Positions 26,070 through 36,103 are shown, counted from the stretch's first letter. The stretch: 64,000 nucleotides of DNA from Microvirga lotononidis (GCF_034627025.1 NZ_CP141048.1:1314001-1378000); one strand, 5' to 3'. Made by a program: numbers and translations. Notes: a model not told the origin generated them from the letters alone.

Positions 26070-28265
26070 ATGCGAGCAGGTCTTATCGTGGCCTTTTGGG
26101 CTGTGGCGGCGGTATTGATCATCTCGATCGTTGCTCTTCCGATCAGCATTCAGGCACATCTCGTTGCAGGTCTCACGGTCGTGGCCTGCATGATCATCCT
26201 GAAATTCTTCCGCGCCCAGGGCATCTGGCGGCTGATCGCGCTGGCCCTCGGCACCGCCATCGTCCTGCGCTACGTCTTCTGGCGCACCACGAGCACGATC
26301 CCGCCGATCACCGAGATCGCGAGCTTCATCCCGGGCTTCCTGCTGTATCTGGCCGAGATGTACAGCGTCATGATGCTGTTCCTGAGCCTTTTCGTGGTGT
26401 CGAGCCCCCTGAAATCCCGCAAGGCGCCGCAGATCGACCCTGAGAACCTGCCGACCGTCGACGTCTTCGTGCCGACCTACAACGAGGGTTCCGACCTTCT
26501 GGCGACGACCCTGGCCGCCGCGAAGGCCATGACCTACCCCGCGGACAAGTTCACGGTCTGGCTACTGGACGACGGCGGCACGGACGAGAAGTGCAATTCG
26601 AGCAACGCCAAGGCCGCCCAGGAGGCCCGCGAGCGCCGCGCGGAACTCCAGGCGCTCTGCGAGGTCATGGACGTGAAGTACCTGACCCGGGCACGCAACC
26701 TGCACGCCAAGGCGGGCAACCTCAACAACGGCCTTGAGAACTCGACCGGCGACCTGGTGGCCGTGTTCGATGCCGACCATGCCCCCGCGCGCAGCTTCCT
26801 CATGGAGACGGTCGGCTATTTCACCAAGGACAAGAACCTGTTCCTGGTTCAGACGCCGCACTTCTTCATCAATCCCGATCCGCTGGAGCGCAATCTCGGA
26901 ACGTTCCAGACCATGCCGTCGGAGAACGAGATGTTCTACGGCGTCATTCAGCGCGGTCTCGACAAATGGGACGCGGCGTTCTTCTGCGGCTCGGCCGCCG
27001 TGCTCCGGCGCGAAGCCCTTCAGGAAACCAACGGGTTCAGCGGCGTCAGCATCACCGAGGATTGCGAGACCGCCCTCGAGCTTCATTCCCGCGGGTGGAC
27101 GAGCGTCTACGTGGACAAGCCGCTGATCGCCGGCCTTCAGCCGGACAGCTTCGCAAGCTTCATCGGCCAGCGCTCGCGCTGGGCGCAAGGCATGATGCAG
27201 ATCCTGCGCTACAAGTTTCCGCCCCTCAAGCGCGGTCTGAAGATCTCGCAGCGCCTTTGCTACATGTCGAGCAGCATGTTCTGGCTGTTCCCGTTTTCGC
27301 GGTTCTGCTTCCTCATCTCGCCGCTCTGCTATCTCTTCTTCTCGCTCGAGATCTTCACCGCATCGGGTGGGGAGTTCCTCGCCTATACGTTCACCTACAT
27401 GATGGTGAACTTCATGATGCAGAACTACCTCTACGGCCGTTACCGCTGGCCCTGGATCTCGGATCTCTACGAGTACATCCAGACCATCTACCTTCTGCCG
27501 GCCGTGCTGTCGGTGATCGCCAATCCCAGCAAGCCCACCTTCAAGGTCACGGCCAAGAACGAGTCCATGGAGGAGAGCCGGGTCTCGGAACTGGGCACGC
27601 CGTATTTCATCATCTTCGGCATCCTGATCCTCGGCGTCATCGCCACCGGAATCCGGGTCTGGGCGGAGCCTTACAAGGCGGATCTCACCCTCGTGACAGG
27701 CGCCTGGAACGTCCTCAACCTCATCATCGCCGGCTGCGCCCTGGGCGTGGTGTCGGAACGGGCCACGAGGCGCCATAGCCATCGCGTTCGGGTCGAACGC
27801 CCCTGCCGCTTCATCATAGGCGATGAGGCCATCGACGCGGTCGTGAGGGACGTCTCGGTCGGAGGCGCGAGGGTCCACGTCCCGCCGTCGGCGGAGCCGA
27901 AGCTAAAGAAGGGAGCCGCCGGCACCCTCGAGTTCCAGCCCTTCTCCAATCTCCCCATCCAGCACCTGCCCATGGAAATCCGCAAGGTCGGCATGGACGA
28001 CAAGGGATTGTTGCTCGGCTGCCGCTTCCTCATCGAGAAGCCCGAGCATCGCCGGATGATCGCCGATCTGGTCTTCGCGAATGCCGATCAGTGGAGCCAG
28101 TTCCAGAAGAACCGGCACCACGACATCGGGGTTCTCCGGGGAACGCTCTGGTTCTTCATGGTCGCGTTCTATCAAACGGGACGAGGCCTCTCCTATTTCT
28201 TCGGTCTGCAAAAGATCGGCGCTTCGAAGCCCTCCGCGCCGTCCGTCGCATCGGCTGCCAAATAG
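26070..28265 (+). CDS. bcsA: Cellulose synthase catalytic subunit with PilZ domain
   Basis: A 731-residue inner-membrane glycosyltransferase that polymerises UDP-glucose and extrudes the chain. After N-terminal membrane helices, the GT2 domain shows DDGG (about residue 165), DAD (about 232), TED (about 328) and QRSRWAQG (about 365-372). More helices follow, then a PilZ domain with the RxxxR of RHSHRVRVERPCRF (about 570) and DVSVGGARV, so it should be activated by cyclic di-GMP. All key residues are present. A GTG at 26028 would add 14 residues; I prefer ATG 26070, which gives the usual rhizobial length. Core gene of the cellulose operon. Confidence 0.96.
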   Translation: MRAGLIVAFWAVAAVLIISIVALPISIQAHLVAGLTVVACMIILKFFRAQGIWRLIALALGTAIVLRYVFWRTTSTIPPITEIASFIPGFLLYLAEMYSVMMLFLSLFVVSSPLKSRKAPQIDPENLPTVDVFVPTYNEGSDLLATTLAAAKAMTYPADKFTVWLLDDGGTDEKCNSSNAKAAQEARERRAELQALCEVMDVKYLTRARNLHAKAGNLNNGLENSTGDLVAVFDADHAPARSFLMETVGYFTKDKNLFLVQTPHFFINPDPLERNLGTFQTMPSENEMFYGVIQRGLDKWDAAFFCGSAAVLRREALQETNGFSGVSITEDCETALELHSRGWTSVYVDKPLIAGLQPDSFASFIGQRSRWAQGMMQILRYKFPPLKRGLKISQRLCYMSSSMFWLFPFSRFCFLISPLCYLFFSLEIFTASGGEFLAYTFTYMMVNFMMQNYLYGRYRWPWISDLYEYIQTIYLLPAVLSVIANPSKPTFKVTAKNESMEESRVSELGTPYFIIFGILILGVIATGIRVWAEPYKADLTLVTGAWNVLNLIIAGCALGVVSERATRRHSHRVRVERPCRFIIGDEAIDAVVRDVSVGGARVHVPPSAEPKLKKGAAGTLEFQPFSNLPIQHLPMEIRKVGMDDKGLLLGCRFLIEKPEHRRMIADLVFANADQWSQFQKNRHHDIGVLRGTLWFFMVAFYQTGRGLSYFFGLQKIGASKPSAPSVASAAK

Positions 28266-28274
28266 AGGTCCATC

Positions 28275-30842
28275 GTGCGTCGGGTCCTGATCTCCTCTCT
28301 TTTGGCCATCCAGGCGCTGGGCGCGCAGAGCGCCATTGCGCAGACACCCTTCAGCATGTCGCCGGGTGCGCCGAGCCCGCCTCCGGCAGCCCAGCCTGCC
28401 CCACAGCAGCAGCCGGCGCAGCAGGCTCCATCCACTGCTCCCTTCGAGATGCGCCAGCAGGGCGCCGCCCCCTCAGGCCCGTCCACGGCGGTGCCGGCTG
28501 CTCCTTCTCAGTCAGCGCCTCCCTCCGCAGGGGCGCCACCTTTCAACGTTGCGCCCCAGCGCCCGGCTCCTCCAGCCCAGGCCGGCTCTCCGGCTCCCGC
28601 CAGACCCGCCGCGGGAGCCGCGGCAGCCCGCAGCCCGACGCGGATCGAACGTCCCATCCTCCCCTTCGAAACGGTCCGGCTCGAGGGTGAGACCGATGCG
28701 CGGTCCTGGACTGTCCATCTCACCCAGGATGAGGCCTCGAGCGGCGCCAGCATCGCACTCGGCTACAAGAACGCCGTCGTGGTCATGCCCGAGGGCTCGC
28801 GCCTGCGGATTGCGATCAACGGCGAACCCGTCGTCGATACGCCGATCTCATCGTCCAGCGACATCAAGCGCCTGACGGCATCGATCCGCCCCGGCCTCCT
28901 GCGGGCGGGGCAGAACATCATCCGCATGGAAGCCTTCCAGCGCCACCGGACCGACTGCACGGTGGATGCGACCTACGAGCTTTGGACCGACGTGGACTCG
29001 GCTTCCACGAAGCTCGTCTTCGCCGAGGGCGCCACCAAGACGCTGCGTGGCCTGGACGATCTGCCCGCCGTCGGCGTCGACAACGCGGGCGTGACGACGA
29101 TCCGCGTGGTCGCCCCCAAGATCTATCGCCCCGAAATCCGCGACCGCCTGCTGCGTCTCGTGCAGCTCGTCGCCCTGCGTGGGCGCTATGCCCATCCCGT
29201 GATCCAGGTAGTGGAGTCCGATCCGGGTCCCTCCCCGGTCGGCACGATCAAGGTGGCCATGGGCCTGGCCAGCGAGCTGCGCGGGCTGGTCACGGGCGTG
29301 CCGGATGCCGCCTCGATCCAGCCGCTGACGATGATGATGCAGGAACCGGGCTCCCTGGGCTCCACCCTGGTCGTCTCCGGGCCGACCTGGCAGGATCTCG
29401 ATACCGCCATCGGCATCGTCGGCACCCGGGGCCTGGGTGTCTCTCAGGCCGAGCGCGGGATGATCGACACCGCCTCATGGCAGTGGCCGGAAGTGCCGAC
29501 CGCCTTCGGCGCGCAGAGCTTCCGTTTCGCCGATCTCGGCGTCCCCACGCAGGAATTCTCCGGGCGGCGGCTGAAGGTGGGCTTTTCCATCAACCTGCCG
29601 CCGGACTTCTACGCGACCGAATATGGCGAGACCATCCTGCATCTCGATGCCGCCTACACGTCCGCCGTGAGGCCCGGCAGCCACGTCAACGTGTTCGTCA
29701 ACGGCATGATCAGCACGCAGATGACGATCACCTCGCAGGGGGATATCGTCAAGCGCTACAACGTCCGCGTGCCACTCAAGAATTTCAAAGCCGGGCTCAA
29801 CCACATCACCGTCGAGGCCGCGCTGCTGACGGACGCCGATGAGCGCTGCACCCCGGGCGAGACCCTGTCGGAGACGAACCGCTTCGTCCTGTTCGATACC
29901 ACCACGCTCGAGTTCCCGACCTATGGACGCATCGGCCGCCTGCCGGATCTCGCGGTTCTGAGTTCGGGCCGGTTCCCGGACGAGGATCTTCCGACGACCG
30001 TGGTTCTGGCCCGGCCCGATCCCTTGAACTATTCCGCAGCCGGAACCCTGCTCGCCAGCATGGCGCGCAGCGCCGGCGCCCCGGTGCGCGCGCAATTCGC
30101 CAACGCGGCCTCGGCGGACGACGAATCAGTGCTCTTCATCGGCGCTGTCGATCAGATCCCTGCAGGACTCCTCAACCGGGTGAAAGTGTCGGAACATCTG
30201 CGCATGATCTGGCCTTCGACGCCGACCGCAGGTGACCGGACGGGTCCGCAGGCAGCCAACACGGATTTCAGCCTTCCCGCTCCTCAGGGCTCCCCGGATC
30301 GCATGGCTGCCGCCTCGACGGACGAGGTCCGCAAGCGCTGGTCGGAAACGTTTCAGCGGCGTGGCGTCTTTCAGCAGACGATCGGTACGGTGCAGGACTG
30401 GATGGAAAAGACATTCAGCCTCTCCCTCAAGTCGCTTTCGCTGAACGAGCGCACCGATGCACCTTATGAGCCACCGCAGCGGGCATCCCTGCTCGTGGCG
30501 CAGAGCCGTACCGATGCGTCCGGGGTCTGGACCCTGGTGACGGCCCGCACGGACAAAGCCCTCGCGGATGAGACGGCCCGGCTGGCGAACCCGATGATCT
30601 GGTCCCAGGTCGCCGGCCGCGCCGTGGCGCTCGACCCCAGGGAGACGAAGCTGCAGGTCGAGCCGATCAAGGAATACCGCTTCGTGCAGACGCAGCCCCC
30701 ATCCCTGTCGAACCTGCGCCTGGTCGCTGCGAACTGGATGTCCGCCAATATTCTTCCCTATGCGCTTCTCATGCTGGCGTGCTGTACCTTCCTGGGCATC
30801 GCGACCTCGCTGCTCCTGAACCGCCTGGGGCGCCACTCATGA
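28275..30842 (+). CDS. bcsB: Cellulose synthase periplasmic subunit BcsB
   Basis: An 855-residue periplasmic protein anchored by one C-terminal helix (NILPYALLMLACCTFLGIATSLL). It has a signal peptide (ending SAIAQT), a long Pro/Gln/Ala-rich linker (about residues 25-115) that is longer than in enteric BcsB, then the alternating carbohydrate-binding and flavodoxin-like domains. BcsB guides the chain across the periplasm and is essential for BcsA activity through its tail anchor. The start is GTG 28275, with AGAGG a few bases upstream and the signal peptide immediately following. It begins nine bases after bcsA. Confidence 0.94.
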   Translation: MRRVLISSLLAIQALGAQSAIAQTPFSMSPGAPSPPPAAQPAPQQQPAQQAPSTAPFEMRQQGAAPSGPSTAVPAAPSQSAPPSAGAPPFNVAPQRPAPPAQAGSPAPARPAAGAAAARSPTRIERPILPFETVRLEGETDARSWTVHLTQDEASSGASIALGYKNAVVVMPEGSRLRIAINGEPVVDTPISSSSDIKRLTASIRPGLLRAGQNIIRMEAFQRHRTDCTVDATYELWTDVDSASTKLVFAEGATKTLRGLDDLPAVGVDNAGVTTIRVVAPKIYRPEIRDRLLRLVQLVALRGRYAHPVIQVVESDPGPSPVGTIKVAMGLASELRGLVTGVPDAASIQPLTMMMQEPGSLGSTLVVSGPTWQDLDTAIGIVGTRGLGVSQAERGMIDTASWQWPEVPTAFGAQSFRFADLGVPTQEFSGRRLKVGFSINLPPDFYATEYGETILHLDAAYTSAVRPGSHVNVFVNGMISTQMTITSQGDIVKRYNVRVPLKNFKAGLNHITVEAALLTDADERCTPGETLSETNRFVLFDTTTLEFPTYGRIGRLPDLAVLSSGRFPDEDLPTTVVLARPDPLNYSAAGTLLASMARSAGAPVRAQFANAASADDESVLFIGAVDQIPAGLLNRVKVSEHLRMIWPSTPTAGDRTGPQAANTDFSLPAPQGSPDRMAAASTDEVRKRWSETFQRRGVFQQTIGTVQDWMEKTFSLSLKSLSLNERTDAPYEPPQRASLLVAQSRTDASGVWTLVTARTDKALADETARLANPMIWSQVAGRAVALDPRETKLQVEPIKEYRFVQTQPPSLSNLRLVAANWMSANILPYALLMLACCTFLGIATSLLLNRLGRHS

Positions 30843-31952
30843 CGCCATGGACGAGCCGGCCCATCTCGCTTTTCCCCTGGCTCTGTGCCGCCCTGTTCCT
30901 TGTCATGGCGCCGATGGCATCCTCCCAGACCCTGTCCGTTCAACCCTTGAACGTGGTGGGAACTGTCTCGCCGGCCGACTGGGAGGCCTATCGCTCGCGC
31001 TTCGTGGAAGATAACGGACGCGTGGTCGATACCGCCAACGGCAATATCAGCCACAGCGAAGGTCAGGGATACGGGCTTCTGCTCGCCCTTGCCGCGGCCG
31101 ACCGGAGCGCCTTCGAGCGGATCTGGAACTTCACCTTTACCGAGCTTCTCATTCGGGACGATGGTCTGGCTGCGTGGAAGTGGGATCCGGCCTCGAAGCC
31201 GCGGGTGACGGACCGCAACAATGCCACCGACGGCGACCTGCTCATCGCCTATGCCCTGGCCAAGGCCGGCGCGGCCTGGCAGGAGCCCCGCTACACGACA
31301 GCCGCGCAGAAGCTCGCCAAGGCCATCGGCAAGACCACATTCAGCCGTAACGGGCCATCCCTGACCCTCCTGCCCGGCGCCCATGGCTTCGGCGCATCCG
31401 ACCGTCCCGATGGCCCCGTCGTCAACCTTTCCTATTGGGTCTTCGAAGCCTTTCCGGTGATGGCCGCCCTGGCGCCCGAATACGAGTGGAGCCGGGTCTG
31501 GCGTGACGGCGTGATGCTGCTGCAGCAGACAACCTCCGGCCGCATCAGGCTCCCGGCCGACTGGATCTCGCTTCACAACGGCCTCCAACCGCAACCTGCG
31601 GATGGCTTTCCGCCCGAGTTTGGTTACAACTCGTTAAGGATACCGCTTTACCTGTATGAGAGCAGGAATGACTGATATGGAGTGGCTGAGGGCTCTCAGG
31701 CAGCGCTGGTCTGCGGAGAACGAGGGAGTTGCCGTGGTCAATGTGGTGACCGGACAGGTCCGGGAGCGGCTGACCGACCAAGGCTACGCCATCCTGCCCT
31801 CGGCTTTGGCCTGTGCACTCGACGGAACGCCTGTTCCCGAAACGTTGAAAGCCTTCGAGCCGACCCTCTATTATCCGTCGACCCTGTACCTTTTGGCGAA
31901 ATCCCTGCTTGGTGAAAAATATCCGCAATGCGTCTCGTCGGCAGTGCCATAA
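30839..31952 (+). pseudogene. bcsZ: Frameshifted bcsZ: GH8 endo-1,4-glucanase of the cellulose operon
   Basis: The first frame (30839-31675, 278 residues) has a signal peptide (CAALFLVMAPMASSQ), the catalytic-acid motif HSEGQGYGLL (Glu74) and most of the GH8 barrel, ending after GYNSLRIPLYL. The usual last third is in the next frame from about 31656 (RAGMTDMEWLRAL...VVNVVTGQV...YYPSTLYLLAKSL, to 31952). Removing one base, for example T31655, joins them into a protein of normal length, near 370 residues. The catalytic-base Asp of E. coli BcsZ (in YDAIR) also appears as Asn264. The gene overlaps bcsB by four bases. It may be inactive, or this may be an assembly error. BcsZ trims cellulose during secretion. 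Confidence 0.8.
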
Positions 31953-34057
31953 CGATTGCGGTCGCAATCCTGGGCTTCGCAGCCATCGCGCAGCAAACAG
32001 GCACCGGCAATAATCAGCCGCCAGCCGGATCGCCGCCGCCAACGCCGCCTGCGAACGGGTCTCAGCCTCCGGTCGACGAATCCGCATTGCGCTATTTCGC
32101 ATCCCAGGGCGATACCCGGCGCGTGAACGCCGAGATCGCGCGATTGCGCGCGCTCTATCCCAACTGGACGCCGCCCAGTGATCTCTCGCAGCTCTCCGGC
32201 GCCGCCGGAGCCGTGGCCCCCGACCCGCTCATCGAACGCCTGTGGAACCTCTATCGCGAAGACCGGATCGCCGAGGTTCGCGCCGCCATCGCCGAGCGCC
32301 AGACCGCCGATCCGAACTGGAAGCCCCCGGAGGAACTCGTCACGGCCCTCGACATGGTCGAGGCGCGCCGCCGCCTGACCAATGCGTCCGATACGGGCCA
32401 ATGGCGGACGGTCCTCCAGGTGGCCACCGAAACGCCGGGCCTTTTGACCTGCACGAACGTGGACGTGATGTGGCGGGTGGCGGAGGCGTTCGCCCGGACG
32501 GACCAGCCGAACCGGACGCGCGACGTCTACACCTATCTCCTGCAGAATTGCGCCAATCCTGGCGAACGCCTGGCGACTCTTCAGAAGGCGCTGACCCTGC
32601 TGCCCGAGCCGCAGGTGACCGCCCTGCTCCAGTTCGAGCGCAAGACCGGCGAAAACCCCGACGACTTCACGTCCATCCGGGATGAGCTCGCCCGCCGCCG
32701 GGTCGAGCGTGCCTCCCTCGACAGCAAACTCACGGCCTCGGCCGAGGATCTCGCCGTGGTCGAGCGGATGATCCAGAACACCAATGAAGCCGGCCCCGTG
32801 CTGATTCTCGGATGGTACAACTATCATCACGGCAATCCGGCGCGGGCGCTCGAATTGTTCAAGATCGCCCTCGACCGCAATGGCGGAACGAAGGCGGCGG
32901 AAGGCTATGCCATGGCGCTGCGGGCCCTTGAGCGGCTCGCGGAAGCGGAAGCCTTTGCTTACGAATGGCGTGAGCGCGCACCCGAGAATATGAAGATCTA
33001 TCTCGACATCGCGACCGCGCTCCTCAGCCAGGATCCGCCGCCTCGCCTCGAACCGCAGGTGCTGGCCCGGATCGTTCCGGTCGTCACCGCGCAGCGCTTC
33101 TCGGACGCGGCCCAGGCCCTCGGCTGGTACTCCTACAATACCGAGCAGATCCGCACGGCGCGCGACTGGTTCCGCACGGCCCTCACCTGGAAGGCCGACG
33201 ACGAGGCCTCCGCCTACGGGTTGGCCTTGACGACCCAGCGCCTGAACGACCGCGCCGGCTTCAACGCCGTGGTTGCTCAGTGGCGCGGCCGCTCTCAGCG
33301 CATCGCCGAATTGGCAGATGGAACGATTCCGGCCTCCAGGCGGCAACCTGCCGCCACGCCCGCTGTCGTGGCGCCGGTCCCACTTGCTCAGCCCGCCGAG
33401 AGCGCTCCCCTCCCGGTGCAGTCTCGCCCGGCTGCCCCTCAGGTGACGGTGGAGCGGATCGAGACCGAGCAGACATTCACCCGGACGGAAGCCAATGTGC
33501 GGCGCAGGCAGAGTCAAGCCCGCTCGACCCTCGGACGCACCTGCGCCATGACGCGCAATCCGGCCGGGCTGTCCGGCGACAGCGCCCTCACCCGGGGCTG
33601 GTGCCTCATGGAGATCAACCGCCCCATGGAAGCCGTGGCGGCCTTCGATCAGGCCAGCGCCACCGGCAGCAGCCGCACCCGGGAGGAAGCGGCCTACGGC
33701 AAGTCTCTCGCCTACCTGCGCAAGAACCTGACCTCCGAGGCGGCCGTTGCGGCCGCCGAGGCGCCGCAGACCCGCGAGCGCCGGGTGGAGCTCGGCGCCT
33801 CGATCCTGACCCAGCGGGCGCTGGCGGCCTATCGGGACGGGCGCTATGTGGAAACCCTGCTCGCCCTGACCGAGCGGGCCCGGATCGTCCCGGAACAGAA
33901 CGATCTTCTGCTCATCCGCGGCTGGTCCTATCTCAAGCTCGGCCGCTATGGCGATGCCGAGAAGGTTTTCCGCGCCGTCCAACAGACCGGATATTCCGAA
34001 GAAGCCGCTGCCGGACTGAACGCCATTCGCGAAGTCACAGGCCAGATAAGGTACTGA
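31928..34057 (+). CDS. TPR-rich cellulose operon protein, BcsC-like without a barrel
   Basis: A 709-residue exported protein with a signal peptide (AITIAVAILGFAAIAQQ), a Pro-rich stretch, then many helical repeats of TPR/SEL1 type (for example GWYNYHHGNPARALELFKIALDRNGG and GWSYLKLGRYGDAEKVFRAV) across most of its length. A Pro/Ala linker near residues 480-510 separates two repeat blocks. There is no C-terminal beta-barrel, so it cannot by itself be the outer-membrane pore that BcsC is. It begins inside the end of the bcsZ second frame and is the last clear cellulose gene. It probably acts as the periplasmic scaffold of the secretion complex. Confidence 0.8.
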   Translation: MRLVGSAITIAVAILGFAAIAQQTGTGNNQPPAGSPPPTPPANGSQPPVDESALRYFASQGDTRRVNAEIARLRALYPNWTPPSDLSQLSGAAGAVAPDPLIERLWNLYREDRIAEVRAAIAERQTADPNWKPPEELVTALDMVEARRRLTNASDTGQWRTVLQVATETPGLLTCTNVDVMWRVAEAFARTDQPNRTRDVYTYLLQNCANPGERLATLQKALTLLPEPQVTALLQFERKTGENPDDFTSIRDELARRRVERASLDSKLTASAEDLAVVERMIQNTNEAGPVLILGWYNYHHGNPARALELFKIALDRNGGTKAAEGYAMALRALERLAEAEAFAYEWRERAPENMKIYLDIATALLSQDPPPRLEPQVLARIVPVVTAQRFSDAAQALGWYSYNTEQIRTARDWFRTALTWKADDEASAYGLALTTQRLNDRAGFNAVVAQWRGRSQRIAELADGTIPASRRQPAATPAVVAPVPLAQPAESAPLPVQSRPAAPQVTVERIETEQTFTRTEANVRRRQSQARSTLGRTCAMTRNPAGLSGDSALTRGWCLMEINRPMEAVAAFDQASATGSSRTREEAAYGKSLAYLRKNLTSEAAVAAAEAPQTRERRVELGASILTQRALAAYRDGRYVETLLALTERARIVPEQNDLLLIRGWSYLKLGRYGDAEKVFRAVQQTGYSEEAAAGLNAIREVTGQIRY

Positions 34058-34155
34058 CGGCTGCCTCGAAGCTGTTGCCAGATCTGGCCCTGCACCTATC
34101 TAATGTCCGAATGGGCTCTCAGCCTGCAGACGGTTTCCTCCCTCGATCCGAATCC

Positions 34156-34662
34156 ATGGCCAACTTGCAGATCATAGTGTTCGACGTGTGCGGCACCGCC
34201 TGTGCCCTGCACAGAAGCGCCGTCCGCGAGTTTCTGCCCATGCCTCATCTGTGGCGCCCCCCGGCCCTGCCTCGCCCCGTGGCGGGATTCTTCAACCTGG
34301 GCGGCCACGCGGTTCCGGTGCTTCGGCTCGATGTCCTGTTCGGCCTTGAGCGGATGGACGACGGTGCCGAGGCGAACCTCTACCGGCATCTGATCCTGAT
34401 CGATCGGTTCACCGGATCTGGGACGACTGCTTTCCTCGTCGATCGGGTTCTCGATGTCGTGAGCGTCGCGCCGTCCCAGCTGTCTCCCGTCAGCCAGGAG
34501 GGCACTCTGAACGGCTGCGTCGAGGCGGAGGTCACGTGGGACGAGCGGCTCGTCCACCTGCTCTCGGTCGAACGCATTCTCATGGCCGAAGAGCAGCGGG
34601 CCCTCGCAGAGCTCGGGCAACAGGCGCAGAACCGTCTCAGCGAATGGGCGGTCGAGGCCTGA
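34156..34662 (+). CDS. cheW: CheW-like coupling protein (first copy)
   Basis: A 168-residue protein with a CheW fold: ANLQIIVFDVCGTACALHRSAVREFLPM, GFFNLGGHAVPVLRLDVLFGL, and the C-terminal VHLLSVERILM. CheW bridges chemoreceptors and CheA. ATG 34156 begins the domain directly; an in-frame ATG at 34111 would add 15 residues, and neither has a strong ribosome binding site. It is the first gene of the chemosensory operon and starts 98 bases after the cellulose TPR gene, with no terminator between. Its TGA overlaps the ATG of the next gene. It corresponds in place to WspB. Confidence 0.88.
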   Translation: MANLQIIVFDVCGTACALHRSAVREFLPMPHLWRPPALPRPVAGFFNLGGHAVPVLRLDVLFGLERMDDGAEANLYRHLILIDRFTGSGTTAFLVDRVLDVVSVAPSQLSPVSQEGTLNGCVEAEVTWDERLVHLLSVERILMAEEQRALAELGQQAQNRLSEWAVEA

Positions 34663-36101
34663 TGGCCCCACGTGCCATTGCCGTCCCGCTGATCGATCCC
34701 GGCTTTCCAGACCTGAAAAGCCGTATCATCGAGCGTACCGGTCATTTCTACTACCAGGACAAGGACGACCTGCTCTGGGAGCGGGTGCGCAAGCGCTTGC
34801 GCGCGACGGGCCTCTCCGGTTCCACCCAATACCTGAGCCTCCTGGACGATGCGATTTCGGGTCCGGCGGAATGGGGCAAGCTGGAAGCCGAGATCACGAT
34901 CGGCGAGACCTTCTTCTTCCGCTACGCGGAGCAGTTTGCGGCCCTGCGCGAGACGATCCTGCCCGAGATCATCGACCGGAAGGGCGGCACGCAGCGGCTG
35001 CGCATCTGGAGCGCCGGATGTTCGACGGGAGCGGAACCTTATTCTCTCGCGGTCCTCGTCAAGGAAATCCTCGGTGAGCGCCTCGGGACATGGCGCGTCA
35101 GCATCGTCGGAACGGATATCAACGACAGCTTCCTCACCCTCGCCCGGCAGGCGCGGTTCGGCAAATGGGCGCTTCGCTCCATGCCGGCCACGGAACGGGA
35201 CCGCTATTTCCTCGATGCGGGAAAGGACCAATGGCAGGTCAGACCGGAATTCCGGTCCCTGGTCCGTTTCGAGAAGCACAATCTCCTGAGCCTTCTCGAC
35301 GGCACCTCTCCGCTCGAACTCACCGATTTCGACCTGATCCTCTGCCGCAACGTCCTGATCTACTTTCACCCCGATACCGTGGTCCGGATCGTCGAGGCCT
35401 TACGCGACCGCCTGACGGAGGGCGGGTGGATGCTATTGGGGCATGCGGAGCCGAACCCGGCCTTTTCCGCCCTGATGCAGACCCTGAACCTGCCAGGGAC
35501 CGTGGCCTATCGGCCGGGCGCGGGAACGGCATCTTCGGCCGCCGCCGTCGAACCAGTCAGCCCTGTCTCACAGGATTGGGCGCCGCTTCTTCCCCCACCC
35601 AAGCGGATCGAGCCGGCCAAGCCGAGGCGTCTCGATCTTCCCGCGACGGTTCCGTCACAGCCGCAAGCCCCCAATTCCTCCCAAGGACCGGGTTCCCTGC
35701 TGGAGGAAGTCCGAGCAAGCGCCAATACGGGCGACTTCGCAACGGCCGACGCTCTCTGTCGAAGAGCGTTGATCGTCGAGCCACTGAGGGCCGCCCTCCA
35801 TTTTTACCATGGCCTCATCCTGCAAGGGCTCAGACGGCCCGACGAGGCCGAGAAAAGCTTCCTTAAGAGCATCTATCTCGATAAAAGCTTTGCCATGGCC
35901 CATTACCATCTCGGATTGCTGCTGCTCGCGGAAGGGCGTTCGACTCCCGGACGGCGTGCCCTGACCAATGCGGCCCGCATTGCCGCTGCGATGCCCGACG
36001 ACAATCTGCTCGATGAGGCCGACGGTCTCACCGCCGGAGATCTGCGCAACCTGATCCGGATCCACCTCGAAGCGGCGACGCCGCCCCAGCGCAGGAGCTG
36101 A
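34662..36101 (+). CDS. cheR: CheR methyltransferase fused to TPRs (WspC-like)
   Basis: A 479-residue protein. The CheR N-terminal and SAM-binding domains span about residues 10-290, with IGETFFFRY, the SAM loop IWSAGCSTGAEPYSLA and LILCRNVLIYF. A Pro-rich linker (about 295-360) leads to two or three TPRs (for example HFYHGLILQGLRRPDEAEKSFLKSIYLD). It methylates Glu residues of the receptor encoded two genes on. The CheR-TPR fusion is the mark of Wsp-type and related alternative chemosensory systems rather than flagellar ones. Start overlaps the previous stop (TGATG). Confidence 0.93.
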   Translation: MAPRAIAVPLIDPGFPDLKSRIIERTGHFYYQDKDDLLWERVRKRLRATGLSGSTQYLSLLDDAISGPAEWGKLEAEITIGETFFFRYAEQFAALRETILPEIIDRKGGTQRLRIWSAGCSTGAEPYSLAVLVKEILGERLGTWRVSIVGTDINDSFLTLARQARFGKWALRSMPATERDRYFLDAGKDQWQVRPEFRSLVRFEKHNLLSLLDGTSPLELTDFDLILCRNVLIYFHPDTVVRIVEALRDRLTEGGWMLLGHAEPNPAFSALMQTLNLPGTVAYRPGAGTASSAAAVEPVSPVSQDWAPLLPPPKRIEPAKPRRLDLPATVPSQPQAPNSSQGPGSLLEEVRASANTGDFATADALCRRALIVEPLRAALHFYHGLILQGLRRPDEAEKSFLKSIYLDKSFAMAHYHLGLLLLAEGRSTPGRRALTNAARIAAAMPDDNLLDEADGLTAGDLRNLIRIHLEAATPPQRRS

Positions 36102-36103
36102 TC

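Noticed and set aside
31650..31660. Programmed +1 frameshifting to make full BcsZ
   Set aside because: The site CTG TAT GAG has no slippery codon next to a stop and no upstream Shine-Dalgarno-like stimulator as in prfB. Mutation or sequence error is simpler.
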